The position numbers were made by a program, and so were the translations under genes. The notes beneath the pieces were generated by a model. It was not told the DNA's origin. It saw nothing but the letters and a program-made list of their open reading frames with translations, and did no database searches. Shown here in pieces: positions 21,375 to 32,661 of a stretch of DNA of 64,000 nt. This DNA is from Carposina sasakii. Lineage: Eukaryota > Arthropoda > Insecta > Lepidoptera > Carposinidae. Every line of letters starts with the position of its first letter. Position 1 is the first letter of the stretch. The stretch spans positions 8,246,001 through 8,310,000 of the forward strand of contig CP053167.1 in assembly GCA_014607495.2 (NCBI GenBank). Reading direction: 5' to 3'.

Positions 21375-21850
21375 TCCTGATCCGGGGCTTCACTAGAATA
21401 TATTAGCTGCATCTCTTTTCGTGCATGTTTTAAGAGTAGGGTTGCCATCTCAAAACTTTGAAAACGAGGATTTGAGGAAGAAATACCGGGACATTTCGAT
21501 TAAAAGCCAGGACTATACATGTGCGAGCCCAGTGACAATACGATTATTGGATTAGTGGTGTACGAATTTCAAAACATAGGTCTTTAACACATTCAGTGCC
21601 GGTTACTACGTATTTGCTTCTTTTAGGCTAGATACCTAGAGGCGCCGCTGACGCTTATTTGCCCGATGTCGGCAACCTTAAAAAATCTGTCGACATAAAT
21701 GTTTCAGGACTTTAAAAACTCAGGACGATGCTTAAAAACTATCGAGGACACCCCAAAAAACAGGACATGTCCTGGGAAAACAGGATGGTTGGCAACCCTA
21801 CGTAAGAGTCAGTTAACTCGGGTATTCTCTAGTAGCTACTAAGACGTTGG
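21375..21850 (-). repeat. Rep-H copy (reverse) interrupted by MITE-B
   Basis: The left part (GGGGCTTCACTAGAATA...GTGCATGTTTTAAGAG) and right part (CGTAAGAGTCAGTTAACTCG...) flank MITE-B at 21437-21800. The broken sequence realigns to Rep-H across the junction. Confidence 0.7.
21437..21800 (+). mobile_element. MITE-B copy 1 (hAT-like), nested in Rep-H
   Basis: Ends are TAGGGTTGCCATCTC and GGTTGGCAACCCTA. The 8-base flanks TTTAAGAG and CGTAAGAG agree at 6 of 8 positions. Interior markers are AAAAGCCAGGACTATACATG and CAGGACATGTCCTGGGAAAA. Confidence 0.85.
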
Positions 21851-21879
21851 CAACTCTTTCACCCTATTTCGAGAACAGC

Positions 21880-22087
21880 CGTGCGTGTTATTAGGTGTGT
21901 TACTGCAGGATCATAAAGGAGACCCCACACCACAGCCACATTTAGTATATCACGGACTGATGTCAATGATCACTGACAAGTTGCTAGCTTATGGCCTGAG
22001 TGAACGCACTGGTTCCTTAGTCGACTCTTACCACATGCACAGAAGATGCAGCTGATGTATTCTAGTGAAGCCCCGCAATAGCCAGGT
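21880..22087 (+). repeat. Rep-H copy (forward)
   Basis: CTGCAGGATCATAAAGGAGA, CACTGACAAGTTGCTAGCTT, TCTAGTGAAGCCCCGCAATA. It lies tail-to-tail with the reverse copy to its left. Confidence 0.65.
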
Positions 22088-22507
22088 AATGGTTTCAAAC
22101 AGGAGCGTCGAATGCTATTCATTTGTGTTCGCTGTGACATATCGCTAGTGGGTAAGCAGCATTATGATTGGCTGAATAACGATAACGACCGGTAGTATTT
22201 TACGTTGGAAACGTCATTTAAGGAGGCAATTCCAACATTAAAGGGCTTCCACCCTTTAGGAGTGGTAATAATAGGGTCGTAAGGTATTTTATGCGAAACG
22301 ACTGAACCGATTCTACACACGCCTACATGAATTTGACGGGCATACTGCTATATATTGATTAGACTTTCCCCTAAATTTCCCTTTGAACTTGAAACAAAGA
22401 ACTTGTAAAATAAAATAAAATTTATATTGGTTCGAAGAAAAGATAAATTAAATCACAAACTCACATTAGGTACCTACTTATAGTTATTATTATTGACATA
22501 TACTTAC

Positions 22508-22752
22508 ATTGCCGCGTGGTGCCGGCAGAGTAGAGTTTGTACCACCCCGTGCCTGCCCGTATCGTAAGAGGCGATTAAGGGTTTCTGGGAGCAGCGCCTC
22601 CCGTGCTGATAACATAGTCAAAAAATCAGACAGCGGTCATCAACCCGCTTGCCCAGCGTAGTGACTATGGGCAAAAGCTCCCCTATAACAGTAGCCTTGT
22701 GGCGTGCCCGGGGGAGGCCTACATCCAGCAGTGGACTGCAATAGGCTGAAGA
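22508..22752 (+). mobile_element. RTE-like LINE 3' tail
   Basis: TTGCCGCGTGGTGCCGGCAG, GGCGATTAAGGGTTTCTGGG, GCCCAGCGTAGTGACTATGG, GGAGGCCTACATCCAGCAGT. It is the cleanest copy of this tail in the window. Confidence 0.75.
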
Positions 22753-22977
22753 CGATACCTACATACTATTCTGAAGCACCTGGGAGCTCAGACAAAGTAG
22801 CATTATGTCTCAATCGAAACGATGGGAAACCTTCATTTTCTCACCTTTTCGTCAAATCACGTGATGAAGTCACAGCTATCGGAGGGAGTATTAACGATAA
22901 TGAACGTCAATGCGATTTGCCGCAATTGTCTAAGCACCCTCTAAAGTTTTATTATAAAGCACTGAATATATAATTTA

Positions 22978-23040
22978 CTAGTGGACGCCCGCGACTTCGT
23001 CCGCGTGGACTACAGAAAAAACTACTAAATGTCGAAATAC
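22978..23040 (-). mobile_element. Helitron family 1, 3'-terminal fragment
   Basis: CTAGTGGACGCCCGCGACTT then CGTCCGCGTGGACTACAG: the terminal hairpin and CTAG only, with the rest replaced by AT-rich DNA. Confidence 0.65.
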
Positions 23041-23449
23041 TAAATAACGTAAATTCTTTTGTAAAAATATTTAAATTCTTTTGAAATAACACAGATGTTT
23101 ACTTCCACTTTGACCAAACAAGACAAAACCAAAAATGAAGGTAGGTACTGGTGACCTTTTCAAGTAGCACGTGTCCCAAAAGAGGAATAACAACCAATTA
23201 ATTTTACTTTTTATTAATGTAATACTAATTTCGCTTCTCGCAGAAAGTAAGTGTTTTTTGATTGCCTGTTTAATTGGGAAGCCGGGAATCTTATTTTATT
23301 ACAAAGCAGTTATTTTCGACATTGATTCGGTTCCGATACGTTTTTGCGTTTTATTACACGTCTCTAGGTCAGCTGGAATGGGAGCAAAGGGATGGAGTAC
23401 TTAAAACTCTTTTATCTCATGCCTGTAATTTAATCCACTTGAATAATAT

Positions 23450-23640
23450 AAACGCGTCTGCTCTTAGCCAGAACTGCTGGATCACGAAGGAGATCCCACA
23501 CCCATTTGAAATATCAGTGACAAGTCGCCAGCTGATCGCCTGAGAGAATGCCCCTGAATTACGTAGTTGACTCTAACATTATGCACCTAAAGAGATGTAG
23601 CTGATGTGTATTCTATTAAAGCCCCTTAACAACACAGGTG
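23450..23640 (+). repeat. Rep-H copy (forward)
   Basis: CTTAGCCAGAACTGCTGGAT, CAGTGACAAGTCGCCAGCTG, GATGTAGCTGATGTGTATTC, ending AACAACACAGG. Confidence 0.65.
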
Positions 23641-24391
23641 CTTATTAAAGTGTGATAAATTATTCTGGTAAGCATTCCAGGTTGCTAGGAGGTTGGCATT
23701 GACCTTCCTACATAGCAAACAGTGGGTACCTTCTCATGTCCTGAACATTTCCCTTGAAACTCTAACCTTTATTTATTGTTGGTGTACTTTGTTTCACACC
23801 GATTTGGGAGTTAAAGTGGCGGTAAACAAAACCAACGACAAGTTATGTCTGATAGACTCGCTTTTATGACTTGAACTAGAAGTTTAATTTAGTCGCGGCT
23901 TAAAATTATTCCTATTTATTTATTTATTAATTTGGTATTAGGAAGACCAACAGCTATATTAAGGCAGTAATAACAACAATATATAACATACAGCTAAATT
24001 AAGGTCTTCGCAAGTATGCCACAAAACGTAACACACAATTACTAATTGACTTGACTTACTAATTTAGCAAAATAGTTTCTAATGTACTTATTCACACCCG
24101 GCTAGGTACATCACATATAATTTAGGTTAATTAAAACACAAGACTATTTGAAAAAGGATCCAGCTATGGTCCAGCCGGACGTAAAACAAATGCCAAATCT
24201 ATGGCAATATGAGTTGCGAGAAGTAGCTATATTCAGCCGAGCGAGCCCATGGGATGTCGGTAGGCAGATGATTTACAGTAAGAGCCGTGGGCAAACAAGT
24301 GTGTATTTCGTCAATCTGCCCTATTCTTCATTATCAAGTGCTAAAACATGACCAAATAGACTATTTGTCGATAGTTCTACAATAAACACAC
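23641..24391. other. intergenic; weak ORF of unknown nature
   Basis: AT-rich. A 67-codon open frame at 24148-24351 (+) has mixed composition (for example NLWQYELREVAIFSRASPWD) but no motif I recognise and no clear splice context. It could be a TE remnant. Nothing else is visible. Confidence 0.35.
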
Positions 24392-25477
24392 CGACCTATC
24401 CGCAGAACACAGTTACATGTTACTTTAAACCCAAATCACTTTTTTTTATATTTTTGTGTCTACAATTGCCTATATTTTACCAGTAAAATAAAAATTTTGA
24501 AAAGTTATTTCATTCCTAAGATACTAGTCCAACAAAGTTACATGTCGCTTATTCCTCCGACAAACAAAGATGCGATAGCACTTAGATATTTGTACTTTGT
24601 CAAGAAACGGCATGCAAGTGCCGCCCGTGCCGGATATGTCGAAGGCATATTGTAAAACACGCCCTATTACAAAACGACTAGGCATTTTGAATAGTATGGG
24701 TTTTGGAGCGAGACAATTTGGCTTCTAGCAATTGGTCTGCTTAATTAATTAGGTTAGGTTATGTTAGACCTGTTAAAATAACAACGCACGAGTCGAGTGA
24801 GCGTAGCGAGCATGTCTCTGCAGCGACCGGCGAAGTGCTAAAAGGAATTTTTTCTCTCATACTATTCAAAATGCCTGGCGAGCGTTTATAAACGGACGAC
24901 GCCGTTTGTATAAAGACGAATCATACAAATTGCCTGCGACAGATATATCGTCACCTTGTCGAGCGGAAACGTGGCTAAGCGCGCGCTCGATTTGTATTCG
25001 CTGTTTATTCCATATTTTGCATATTAATTCATAAGAAAAGCACTCGTTCTAGGCAAATGTTACATCTTTTATCACAGATCATGAGGCGTACACGGGGATC
25101 GAGGTTATAAAAATCTTTTTATAAAAAAAAGCTACATGTACGTACATATGACCCCCATATCTCCTAACATATTTACCAAGAAAAAAGTAATATGTGTACA
25201 TGTTGCCTTTTTCTTGATATTGTATGACCCAGTTCACTAATGAAATATCCGAGAAAAAGTGCTTATGGGACTCCTAAATCCCGGAATATGAGATATATTT
25301 AAATAATTATTACGTTAATAGACGCACAATAATGTATTAATACGTCGGTGAAAGTATTAGTAATCTAAACCAATGATAAAAAAAAGTTAGAGCAAAATGT
25401 ATGCTCTATCTAACTTCAAACTGCTCTATTGTAAAGTAGGAATTTTGAACATGTAACTTTATTCTACGGATAGGTCG
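24392..25477. mobile_element. T2: 1086-bp non-autonomous DNA transposon related to T1
   Basis: The left end is CGACCTATCCGCAGAACACA and continues GTTACATGTT. The right end is its inverse with 27 of 30 matches. Flanks ACAC/ACAC form a 4-bp duplication. Motifs resembling the ends recur inside (AGTTACATGT at about 24534, CTACATGTACG at about 25132). The GTGTTCTGCGGA of its inverted end resembles TGTTCTGCAGA inside T1. No transposase ORF is present. Confidence 0.8.
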
Positions 25478-25639
25478 ACACATACGAGTATAAGGTTGGG
25501 CTAGACTATAATACGATATTTTATTGACTTTCTTTGTAGACACTTTTATTGATCCAATCAATAAGATTGATTACGTGTAGTAATACCGATAAATAAATAT
25601 TGGAGAATTCACTGGGCCGAATATTGACTTTAGTAAGTA

Positions 25640-25940
25640 CCAGTGGACGCCCGCGACTCCGTCCGCGTGGACTGCAGAAAAAACAAAATGTCGAAATTAT
25701 CCGGGATAAAAAGTAGCCTATATGTTAAGTGGGACCTGTCACAATATGTTACTGAACAATGCATCGAAATCGCTTCAGCCGTTTCTGAGATTAGCGTGCA
25801 CAAACGCACAGATAAAGACAAAAATTCCAAAAATCATTCTTTTGGGTACTATTTTGTTAATAAAGGTCTCCTATAATATTTTTCTAAAATATCTTCCATG
25901 CACAGACAGCCATCCGTTATATATTTATTATATGTATAGA
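25640..25940 (-). mobile_element. Helitron-like element, family 1
   Basis: On the reverse strand it starts TCTATACATATAATAAAT and ends in the hairpin GTCCACGCGGACGGAGTCGC, then GGGCGTCCACTGG (CTAG decayed). The interior GGGATAAAAAGTAGCCTATA matches copies at 13769 and 60115. Confidence 0.75.
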
Positions 25941-26222
25941 TTATTTAAGAAAATAATATTTCCTATATTTTTTATTACCTATACTTATACCAAGTGCGAG
26001 ATATTATAAAAAAGCGGGTGGGGCTGTGTCGGGGCACACGGCCGTTGGTTTTAACGTGAAACGTCTATGTTAGCGAATCGCTTTTAAAGTAAAAGATTGA
26101 AATGAAAACAAGATGGACGCTGTTTTAAGTATTTTAATAAAAAAAGAACAGGTACGTAATAGAAACATAAAATACATAGCAAATGTTTATATATTTATTG
26201 TCACTTTCTGGTTATTTTAAAT

Positions 26223-26426
26223 AGCAGCCGCCCACGACTTCGTCCGCGTGAGGGGGCGTTGTACCCGTGCGAAGCCGGGCAGGTTGTTGTATAGACTGTA
26301 GCCTTCCTTGGTAAATGGGCTATCTAACACTGAAAGAATTTTTCAAATCAGACCAGTAGTTCCTGAGATTAGCGCGTTCAAACAAACAAACAAACAAACT
26401 CTTCAGCTTTATAATATTATTATAGA
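26223..26426 (-). mobile_element. Helitron-like element, family 2
   Basis: The reverse strand begins TCTATAATAATATTATAAAG, then CTGAAGAGTTTG(TTTG)n, and ends near a hairpin with CACGCGGACGAAGTCGTGGG. This start is the widely dispersed lepidopteran Helitron 5' end. Confidence 0.75.
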
Positions 26427-26554
26427 TATAAATACTGTCCAAATTACACTTATTTTTGTATAAATCAATCGGTACAAATAAACTTGACAAACACACGAAA
26501 GAATCACCACGCTATAAAGTCGGAGTCACGAGTTACACTGAATAGAAACAAGCG

Positions 26555-26660
26555 TGAGCGCCGGTTTCGCACAGTTATCGCAGTATCCCTCCCCCGCCGC
26601 CCCGCTTGACCCCGACACGAACTCAATGTCATAACAGCGAGCTGACTATATAAGTGAAAT
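26555..26660. other. GC/CpG-rich block with a TATA-like motif
   Basis: About 80 bases (GAGCGCCGGTTTCGC, CCTCCCCCGCCGCCCCGC) stand out from AT-rich surroundings, followed by GACTATATAAGTG. Promoter activity is possible, but no supported ORF follows on either strand. It could also be TE sequence. Confidence 0.35.
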
Positions 26661-28240
26661 ATTTATATCACATTTTTGTTTCTAAGACTAATAGTTTTTT
26701 TAATTATTAAGGTACGATGATATAGACCTTTTCGTTACGGTCCAGTTTTTAAACCTGGTACCCGTATGTTTCGGCGCGATTTTAAAGACGTTTCACGTCA
26801 AAAATAGAAAAAAATCGGCGTAGTATAAGTCAGTGCTCTTTACGAACCCTTACGTACACAATATTGTTAAGTGGTAATGACCTCAGCAGCTCTCTTACTG
26901 GAGACCCAATTGTAGCATCACTTACTGGGTCGAATAATATTTTTAAATCATCATCTATATGCGTATCCAAAACATACATAATTAATTTCATTTAAATATA
27001 AACCCCTTCAGTTTGGTACATAGCAACACATTGGCGGTTCGAGTGAACGTCTGATAATACGGTTTATATCCTGCAGCTGCGCCTCAAGTAATTTCATCAA
27101 ACAGGCTTTAATTCCAAGGTTGATCATGGATCTCGGCTGTCAAATTAGTTGAAGGATGAAAGAGGGGAGTTTGCGAAATGATCGTTAAGGGAACGTGTCT
27201 CAGTCAACGTCTGCTATAATCTATAGACATCTTTGTCCTAAATGTCTGTCGGATCAACAGTCTGAACCGGTGATCCTAGAGACCTAAAACTTGAAGGGTG
27301 TATTTTTTGTATGACATACTATAAGAAATTTCCGGAAATTTCCTTGGGAATGGGAAATAACAAGAATTTTAAATTTTACGCGGGCGAAGTCGTGGGTAGC
27401 CGCCAGTAAAACATATAAGGTGCATGTTATGTGTAATGCTATTAAAATACAATTTAGGGAATTTATTCATGAAATTTGAGGCTCAATATCAGAAATGTTT
27501 AGTCATTTTACCCCCTTATAATCCCTTACGAAGGATGGAAAAATTTGTTTATGATCCGGAAAATATTGGTATTGGTAAAACAAAGTTTACTCATGTAGAA
27601 TCAAAGACGTTGCATTACGCCTTAGTAGAGTAATAAAAAACATGTTTTTTATCGGAGTAATTTCATGCTTAGTACAAATCTGTCATCAATCATGATATTC
27701 AGTTGTTAGAGTTGTTAGATTTCAATTTCAGCAGGTGCCAGGACCTAAGAAGGGTAGGATCGATATACATCTAGACACGCGGTATCGTGTCAAGCCAAAG
27801 ATCTAGCTAGCAGAGCTGGCGAGCAGCACCGTGTGTAATTTTACCCGAACCATTTGGAGCCACTTTTGACACCCTCATAATTTAAAAACTGTTTCACGCA
27901 AACTTGTCAAATATATTAGTTTTCATATACGAATTATATTATAGCCTTCGTAAGCTCTAAAACTGTTACCTGTCGGTTATTACTTTATTATTCCTCAAAT
28001 TTCTCTCTTCCATGACTGTACTTAATAATAACTCGAATATGAGAACTAACCAAATCAGACCTCAGGCTATAATATATTATCCTAAGTTATAAGAAGAAAT
28101 TATATTTTATGTTGTTATGAATAAATTTCAGGACTGACCATTGAACTTGGCACCCATTTAGATATCATTTCTTTTGTTGTTGGAACTCTCATTTTAACAT
28201 TTATGTTTTTGATGAGATACATATATATCGCTGTGAGCCA
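26661..28240. other. intergenic, no gene recognised
   Basis: AT-rich. A short Helitron-end-like piece (27377-27410, ACGCGGGCGAAGTCGTGGGT) is present. The 69-codon frame at 27424-27633 has no recognisable motif. Confidence 0.45.
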
Positions 28241-28520
28241 AAATGGGGTAGCCAAAGTTGCAGACTAATATTTTTTTTTGAATGATACACTGATGATAGC
28301 CTGAAGGGCTTTGTCATCTTCACCGGGCTACTTGGTGTGCGCTGAAGGCGCACAACCGAATGGTTTAAACCTACGCGACCAGTGCACCCCAGATGCGGCT
28401 GGGGCTTTGTCGCTTGGGGGACTAAACAAAGGTTTATATGACTATTTGTAGGATGGCTAGTAGGGTCGATGCCCAGCAGCGTCCTACTTTCGACTCTACC
28501 TACTAAGGAGTAATAATTTG
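28240..28520 (-). other. GC-rich structured block, probably part of an unidentified TE
   Basis: The sequence contains several strong short stems: TGTGCGC/GCGCACA around 28340, CCCCAG/CTGGGG around 28391 and AGCCTGAAGGGCT around 28300. The reverse strand is open over 123 codons (VPQATKPQPHLGCTGRVGLN and similar), but I do not recognise the protein. Confidence 0.4.
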
Positions 28521-29497
28521 CTAGCTTATAGCTTCTGAAAATATCCGAGAATCCTATGTTGTACAACATAATAATATGTCTTTAATTCTTTACTAGGTAC
28601 CTATTACCTTTTCCACGTGGACTAAATAGTGTGTAGTGGAAATATTAATATTTTTGGAAATTTAATAAAACACAAAGGACAAATGAATCACAACATCTAA
28701 TTCATTAGTTTATTGCCTTGTAACAAAGTTAGCTATGATTAATTACGAGAATTGGTCTTTTCCTTCTAATTTATCAAGCTAGGCAACTAATCATATTATT
28801 TTATAAGAAAATACCAGATTTCCAGCTGGAATATAAATGGTATTTAGGTATACTATCGTCCAAATAGATTTGTGCAAGTGGTTAATACAATGGTATAATT
28901 AGGTCTCATATACCTACTTCAATAACCACTCTGGCCCCGTGTCTGCAGCATCCACGTCCGTAGTCCATCTATTTGGGTAGTGGTCTATATGTAAGTACTT
29001 ATCATAGTTTAATTGTGAATATTGGCTTGGAACAGTCTATATTATCAACTAAATACATAGATGTCTGGTTAGTTCTAACTAGCTTTACGGTTAGGAACCT
29101 GTCGAGAGAGGGTTGAAACAGTAGTATTAAGATAAAGCTTTTAGAATTGCTATCATTCTATTCGTTTTAATAGTTTTTGTAACTATTTTGACACTTAGAT
29201 ATGGTAAGGAAAGATAAATGGTTAACTGTGGCAAATAGCTGAGAGATCTTTACACAGGAATATATTTTATTTTATTTATTTAGGAAAATATGGTACATAA
29301 AACAAAACTCAATATTATTAAGGTACAATATTAAGTACAATTCAAAGTTCTGAACCAGATTGGGTTCCTTAAATTATGTATATGTTATGATCAGAATGTT
29401 TGAAGTGTATTTGACACATAACATTTTTAAATCGTTAGCAGTGTTAGTTAAAAAAAAAAAACAAAAATAGTATAAGACAACGATGGTACCTAGCGTG
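28521..29497. other. intergenic, no gene recognised
   Basis: AT-rich. An ATTTTATTTATTTAGGAAAA-type stretch at about 29265-29290 leads into the LINE fragment on its 3' side and may be part of that element's tail. Confidence 0.4.
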
Positions 29498-30034
29498 TTA
29501 GTGTGTTAGTACACATACATTTGGACATAATATTTTCCTTACATCGTTTCTAAAAGTATTCAAATTATCAATAAAGACGTCCAGCCGAGCTTCCCCTGAC
29601 GATAGTTCATTGTATTGGCGACACATTCTAACAATGGGATTATAGTACGACGTGTTATTGGAGAATGCATTTAATGCGAAGGTCTTACGATTGCGGTCGC
29701 GCTGCCTAAACCTAGTTATAAATGACAGCTTAGCTAATAGTGCCATTGCATCCACTCTGCCGTGCACAATCTTGTAGAGGCAAGTCATTTCAGAACACTT
29801 GCGCCTGGACTCCAAAGATGTCATGTGGAATTTGGCTAGTCTCCCAGAATAGGATCGGAGACTGCGAACCAGACCAAGCTTATAGCACAGCATTCTAAGA
29901 AACTTTTTCTGGATATCTTCGATACGATCACTATGGACTACATAGAAAAGTGACCATACAACCGAGTTGTATTCCAGGAATATATGTACTAACATTTTTC
30001 CTGGCATGATTTTCATCTGATGATTTTCGGTCAT
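29498..30034 (-). CDS. partial LINE reverse transcriptase C-terminal region
   Basis: The 178 codons are open. The segment EYNSVVWSLFYVVHSDRIED then IQKKFLRMLCYK is the 'LEYxSVVWxPxxxxxxxxIExIQKKFLR' RT-thumb motif of jockey/CR1-like LINEs. It ends with the family's usual 'YNELSSGEARLDVFxDNLNTFRNDV' tail. The N-terminal RT is missing, so it is a 5'-truncated remnant. Its 5' end touches a large palindrome (30035-30088). Confidence 0.75.
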   Translation of the reverse strand: MTENHQMKIMPGKMLVHIFLEYNSVVWSLFYVVHSDRIEDIQKKFLRMLCYKLGLVRSLRSYSGRLAKFHMTSLESRRKCSEMTCLYKIVHGRVDAMALLAKLSFITRFRQRDRNRKTFALNAFSNNTSYYNPIVRMCRQYNELSSGEARLDVFIDNLNTFRNDVRKILCPNVCVLTH

Positions 30035-30088
30035 AGTATTACCATAGAGGAATAAGATGTAGACATCTTATTCCTCTATGGTATTACT
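30035..30088. repeat. near-perfect palindrome, 26-bp arms
   Basis: ACCATAGAGGAATAAGATGT, AG, then ACATCTTATTCCTCTATGGT, with outer bases also paired apart from one mismatch. It sits exactly at the truncated 5' edge of the LINE ORF. Confidence 0.85.
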
Positions 30089-31011
30089 TACTAAAGTTCT
30101 GGTATATTTTTTAGTTGGATGTAGTAGGAACTTTATAGTCTTTCAAGTAGACAGAGGGATACTATTCATCCTTAGATTAATGATAGGTCTTCGCTCCCGG
30201 AGCGAAAATCATTATTCTAAGTATTCATATTTGAATGATAATACAGAATCCTAAAAATAAAATAAAACAACATCGAGGCCAACTCGGAAAAAACCTTCAT
30301 AGATATTACATAAAATACCCTTAAAAATAATGCCCTTGAGTAAGTACCCGTTTAAATCCTTTTGGAGCTTTTACATCTTTAAGGGTTTTATTTAAGAATT
30401 TATCTAAAAATAATTAATTTATTATATCCTTTCCTACTAATATTACATGTAAAATTTTGTAAGAATGTGAAAAGATTTTCTATTATCCTATGCAAAAACT
30501 AATTTATTGGAAGGAATTTTATTACACTAGATTTGTTTACAAAACTTGACTTGTTATATACCTTTTAAATAAAAAAACATTATAACCATAATTGTTACTT
30601 ATTCTTTACTGTTTACCTATGTGCCTATTAAAAATATCTTAGGAAAAATCCTACTATTATATAAACATTACGAGTATACATCTGCTAAAGTTACATTTTG
30701 CGCAAACAGCCTATCCGGCTGCTTGTAGATCCGACAGATGAAATAACTCCGTTCAAACGTTGTTATTTTCTCTTTTTTAAATACGAATGATATTCAACGG
30801 GGTTGTTTTATGTCGGATACTCGGATAACGGATATGGTGCCGTTAATGGAGATCCGTGAGCCCGCCTCGTATCTTTCGGACTGTGAAATTAAAATCCGGT
30901 GTATTACTTAGAAAGCATTTTAATTGGCAGATAGAAATGATAATGTGTTTAGGTATGTAAATATTTATTTGATAACTAAACCTACGTAAAAAAAACTAGA
31001 GCTAAAAAAAA

Positions 31012-31012
<1 letters not shown>
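30089..31012. other. intergenic, no feature recognised
   Basis: AT-rich, with no gene-like or repeat structure that I can support. Confidence 0.45.
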
Positions 31013-31043
<31 letters not shown>

Positions 31044-31066
31044 CTTTATATATATATATAAATATA
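31013..31066. repeat. (TA)n microsatellite
   Basis: Long alternating TA runs interrupted by CTTTA. Confidence 0.9.
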
Positions 31067-31079
31067 TATCTTTTTATAT

Positions 31080-31313
31080 GAAACTAGGTAGGTAATAAGA
31101 AACAATTTTCACTATGGGACCAACTTCGAAATATTGAAAAAAAAAGAAAATCAGCTGTTCCATACATTTCAGTGCAGTAATTATTCGAGATTGTATGGAA
31201 CAGCTGATTTTTTTTCAATATTTCGGAGTTGGCCCCACAGTGAAAGTTGTTTCTTTTTACCGGCGTAGATTCGTGTCAAAAGATAATCAGTAATTTTGGA
31301 TACACCTTATATA
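31080..31313. mobile_element. FB1 fold-back element, copy 1
   Basis: The arms contain AATTTTCACTATGGGACCAA and AATCAGCTGTTCCATACA facing their inverses (TGTATGGAACAGCTGATT, GTTGGCCCCACAGTGAAAGT). The right edge is TTTTGGATACACCTTATATA. A second copy lies at 47286. Confidence 0.8.
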
Positions 31314-31603
31314 TTAGACAACCAAAAAGCTGGCAGCTACCTTGAAAACAAAAAGAGTTTACGTAATGTTTGATGACTGGGAAATTTCACACTTCTGCCT
31401 AATCTATATATACCTATACATATATGTATGTAATATAAAGACATTCTAAAACTAATATTGAATGAAAACAGTATAGTACTTGACTCCAACTATTCCAACC
31501 CTTGCAGGCAGGCTTTATCGTATCATACAGCACTTAGTCTCGAACCTGAAGGTAAGAAGGAATAACTGCAGACCACAGAAATACAGACATACATACAGGA
31601 TGA

Positions 31604-31974
31604 TTTTTGGTTGTCAACGTTCCCGAAAACCACAGAATCTCCTCATCATCACAATCATTTTTCTACATGGAAGCATACCTAGGAAGTGTCTGGTTTCCAA
31701 AATATTAGGGTCCAAAGTTGAGTAAATAGACTGCGTTTTTCTGCATAAATGCACATAGGCGCGCGTAGCAAGATTTTTTCACGAGAAATAATTAATATCT
31801 GTCTATAAAAAAACTAGCATAAACACTAGACATTATAAATTTCGCCAGATCAAGTACCTAATTAAGTTTTTTTTATTTTTTTTTCCTGCATTTTTTTTGG
31901 CATAAACTTACTTTATTTGATGTATAGAGTACGTACCCTACGTTAATGGTGGCCACAAAAAAACACCCCCTGTA
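31604..31974 (-). mobile_element. MITE-A copy 3 (reverse)
   Basis: It runs from TACAGGATGATTTTTGGTTG to CACAAAAAAACACCCCCTGTA. The full interior is shared with copies 1, 4 and 5. Confidence 0.85.
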
Positions 31975-32071
31975 TAGACACGGCTGTGTTCCCTAAAAGA
32001 GGTAGCCAGAACTCCAGGCTCATAAATGTGATTCCACAGCTATGTTTAACACAGTAAGGTTAGGTCTAAAT

Positions 32072-32258
32072 CAGTGGTTCCCAAAGTGGTCCAGGTGGAC
32101 CCCCAGGGGTCCACAGGAGACTCGGTGGGGGTCTACGTTAATGTGAAAAAATGGAGGTTCACAATTTATTTGTATATGGTGTAGGCCTGTAGGGGGTCTA
32201 ACAGAACCAGTTAACTTTTAAAAGGGGTCTATGAGTAAAAAAAGTTTGGGAACCTCTG
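32072..32258. mobile_element. MITE-C (hAT-like), 187 bp
   Basis: The left end is CAGTGGTTCCCAAAG and the right end TTTGGGAACCTCTG. The flanking 8-bp target duplication GTCTAAAT is exact (32064-32071 and 32259-32266). Confidence 0.9.
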
Positions 32259-32285
32259 GTCTAAATGATGAGTGTCAGGCTGGTA

Positions 32286-32661
32286 TAGGGTTGCCATCTC
32301 AAAACTTTGAAAACCAGGATTTGATGAAGAAATACCAGGACATTTCGATTAAAAGCCAGGACTATACATGTGCGAGCCTAGTGACAAAATACGATTGGAG
32401 GGAGTTAGTGGCGTGCGAATTTCAAAACATAGGTTTTTAACACATTCAGTGCCGGTGCCTACATATTTGCTTCTTTTAGGCTTTCTAGAGCTGACGCTTA
32501 TTTGCCCGATGTCGGCACCTCGGCACCCTTAGAAAATCTGCCGACAGCGAATGTGTCTGGACTTCAAATCTCAGGACGATGCTTAAAAACTATCCAGGAC
32601 AGCCCAGGACACCCCAAAAAGCATGACATGTCCTGGGAAAACAGGACGGTTGACAACCCTA
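32286..32661 (+). mobile_element. MITE-B copy 2 (hAT-like), 376 bp
   Basis: Ends are TAGGGTTGCCATCTC and GGTTGACAACCCTA. The 8-bp target duplication GGCTGGTA is exact on both sides (32278-32285, 32662-32669). Confidence 0.92.

Noticed and set aside
24148..24351. 67-codon frame as a gene
   Set aside because: No recognisable domain or splice signals; kept only as an unknown ORF in a region note.
28201..28569. 122-codon reverse frame as a host gene
   Set aside because: Its end runs into AT-rich text, and the GC-rich part looks like structured repeat sequence; no family recognised.
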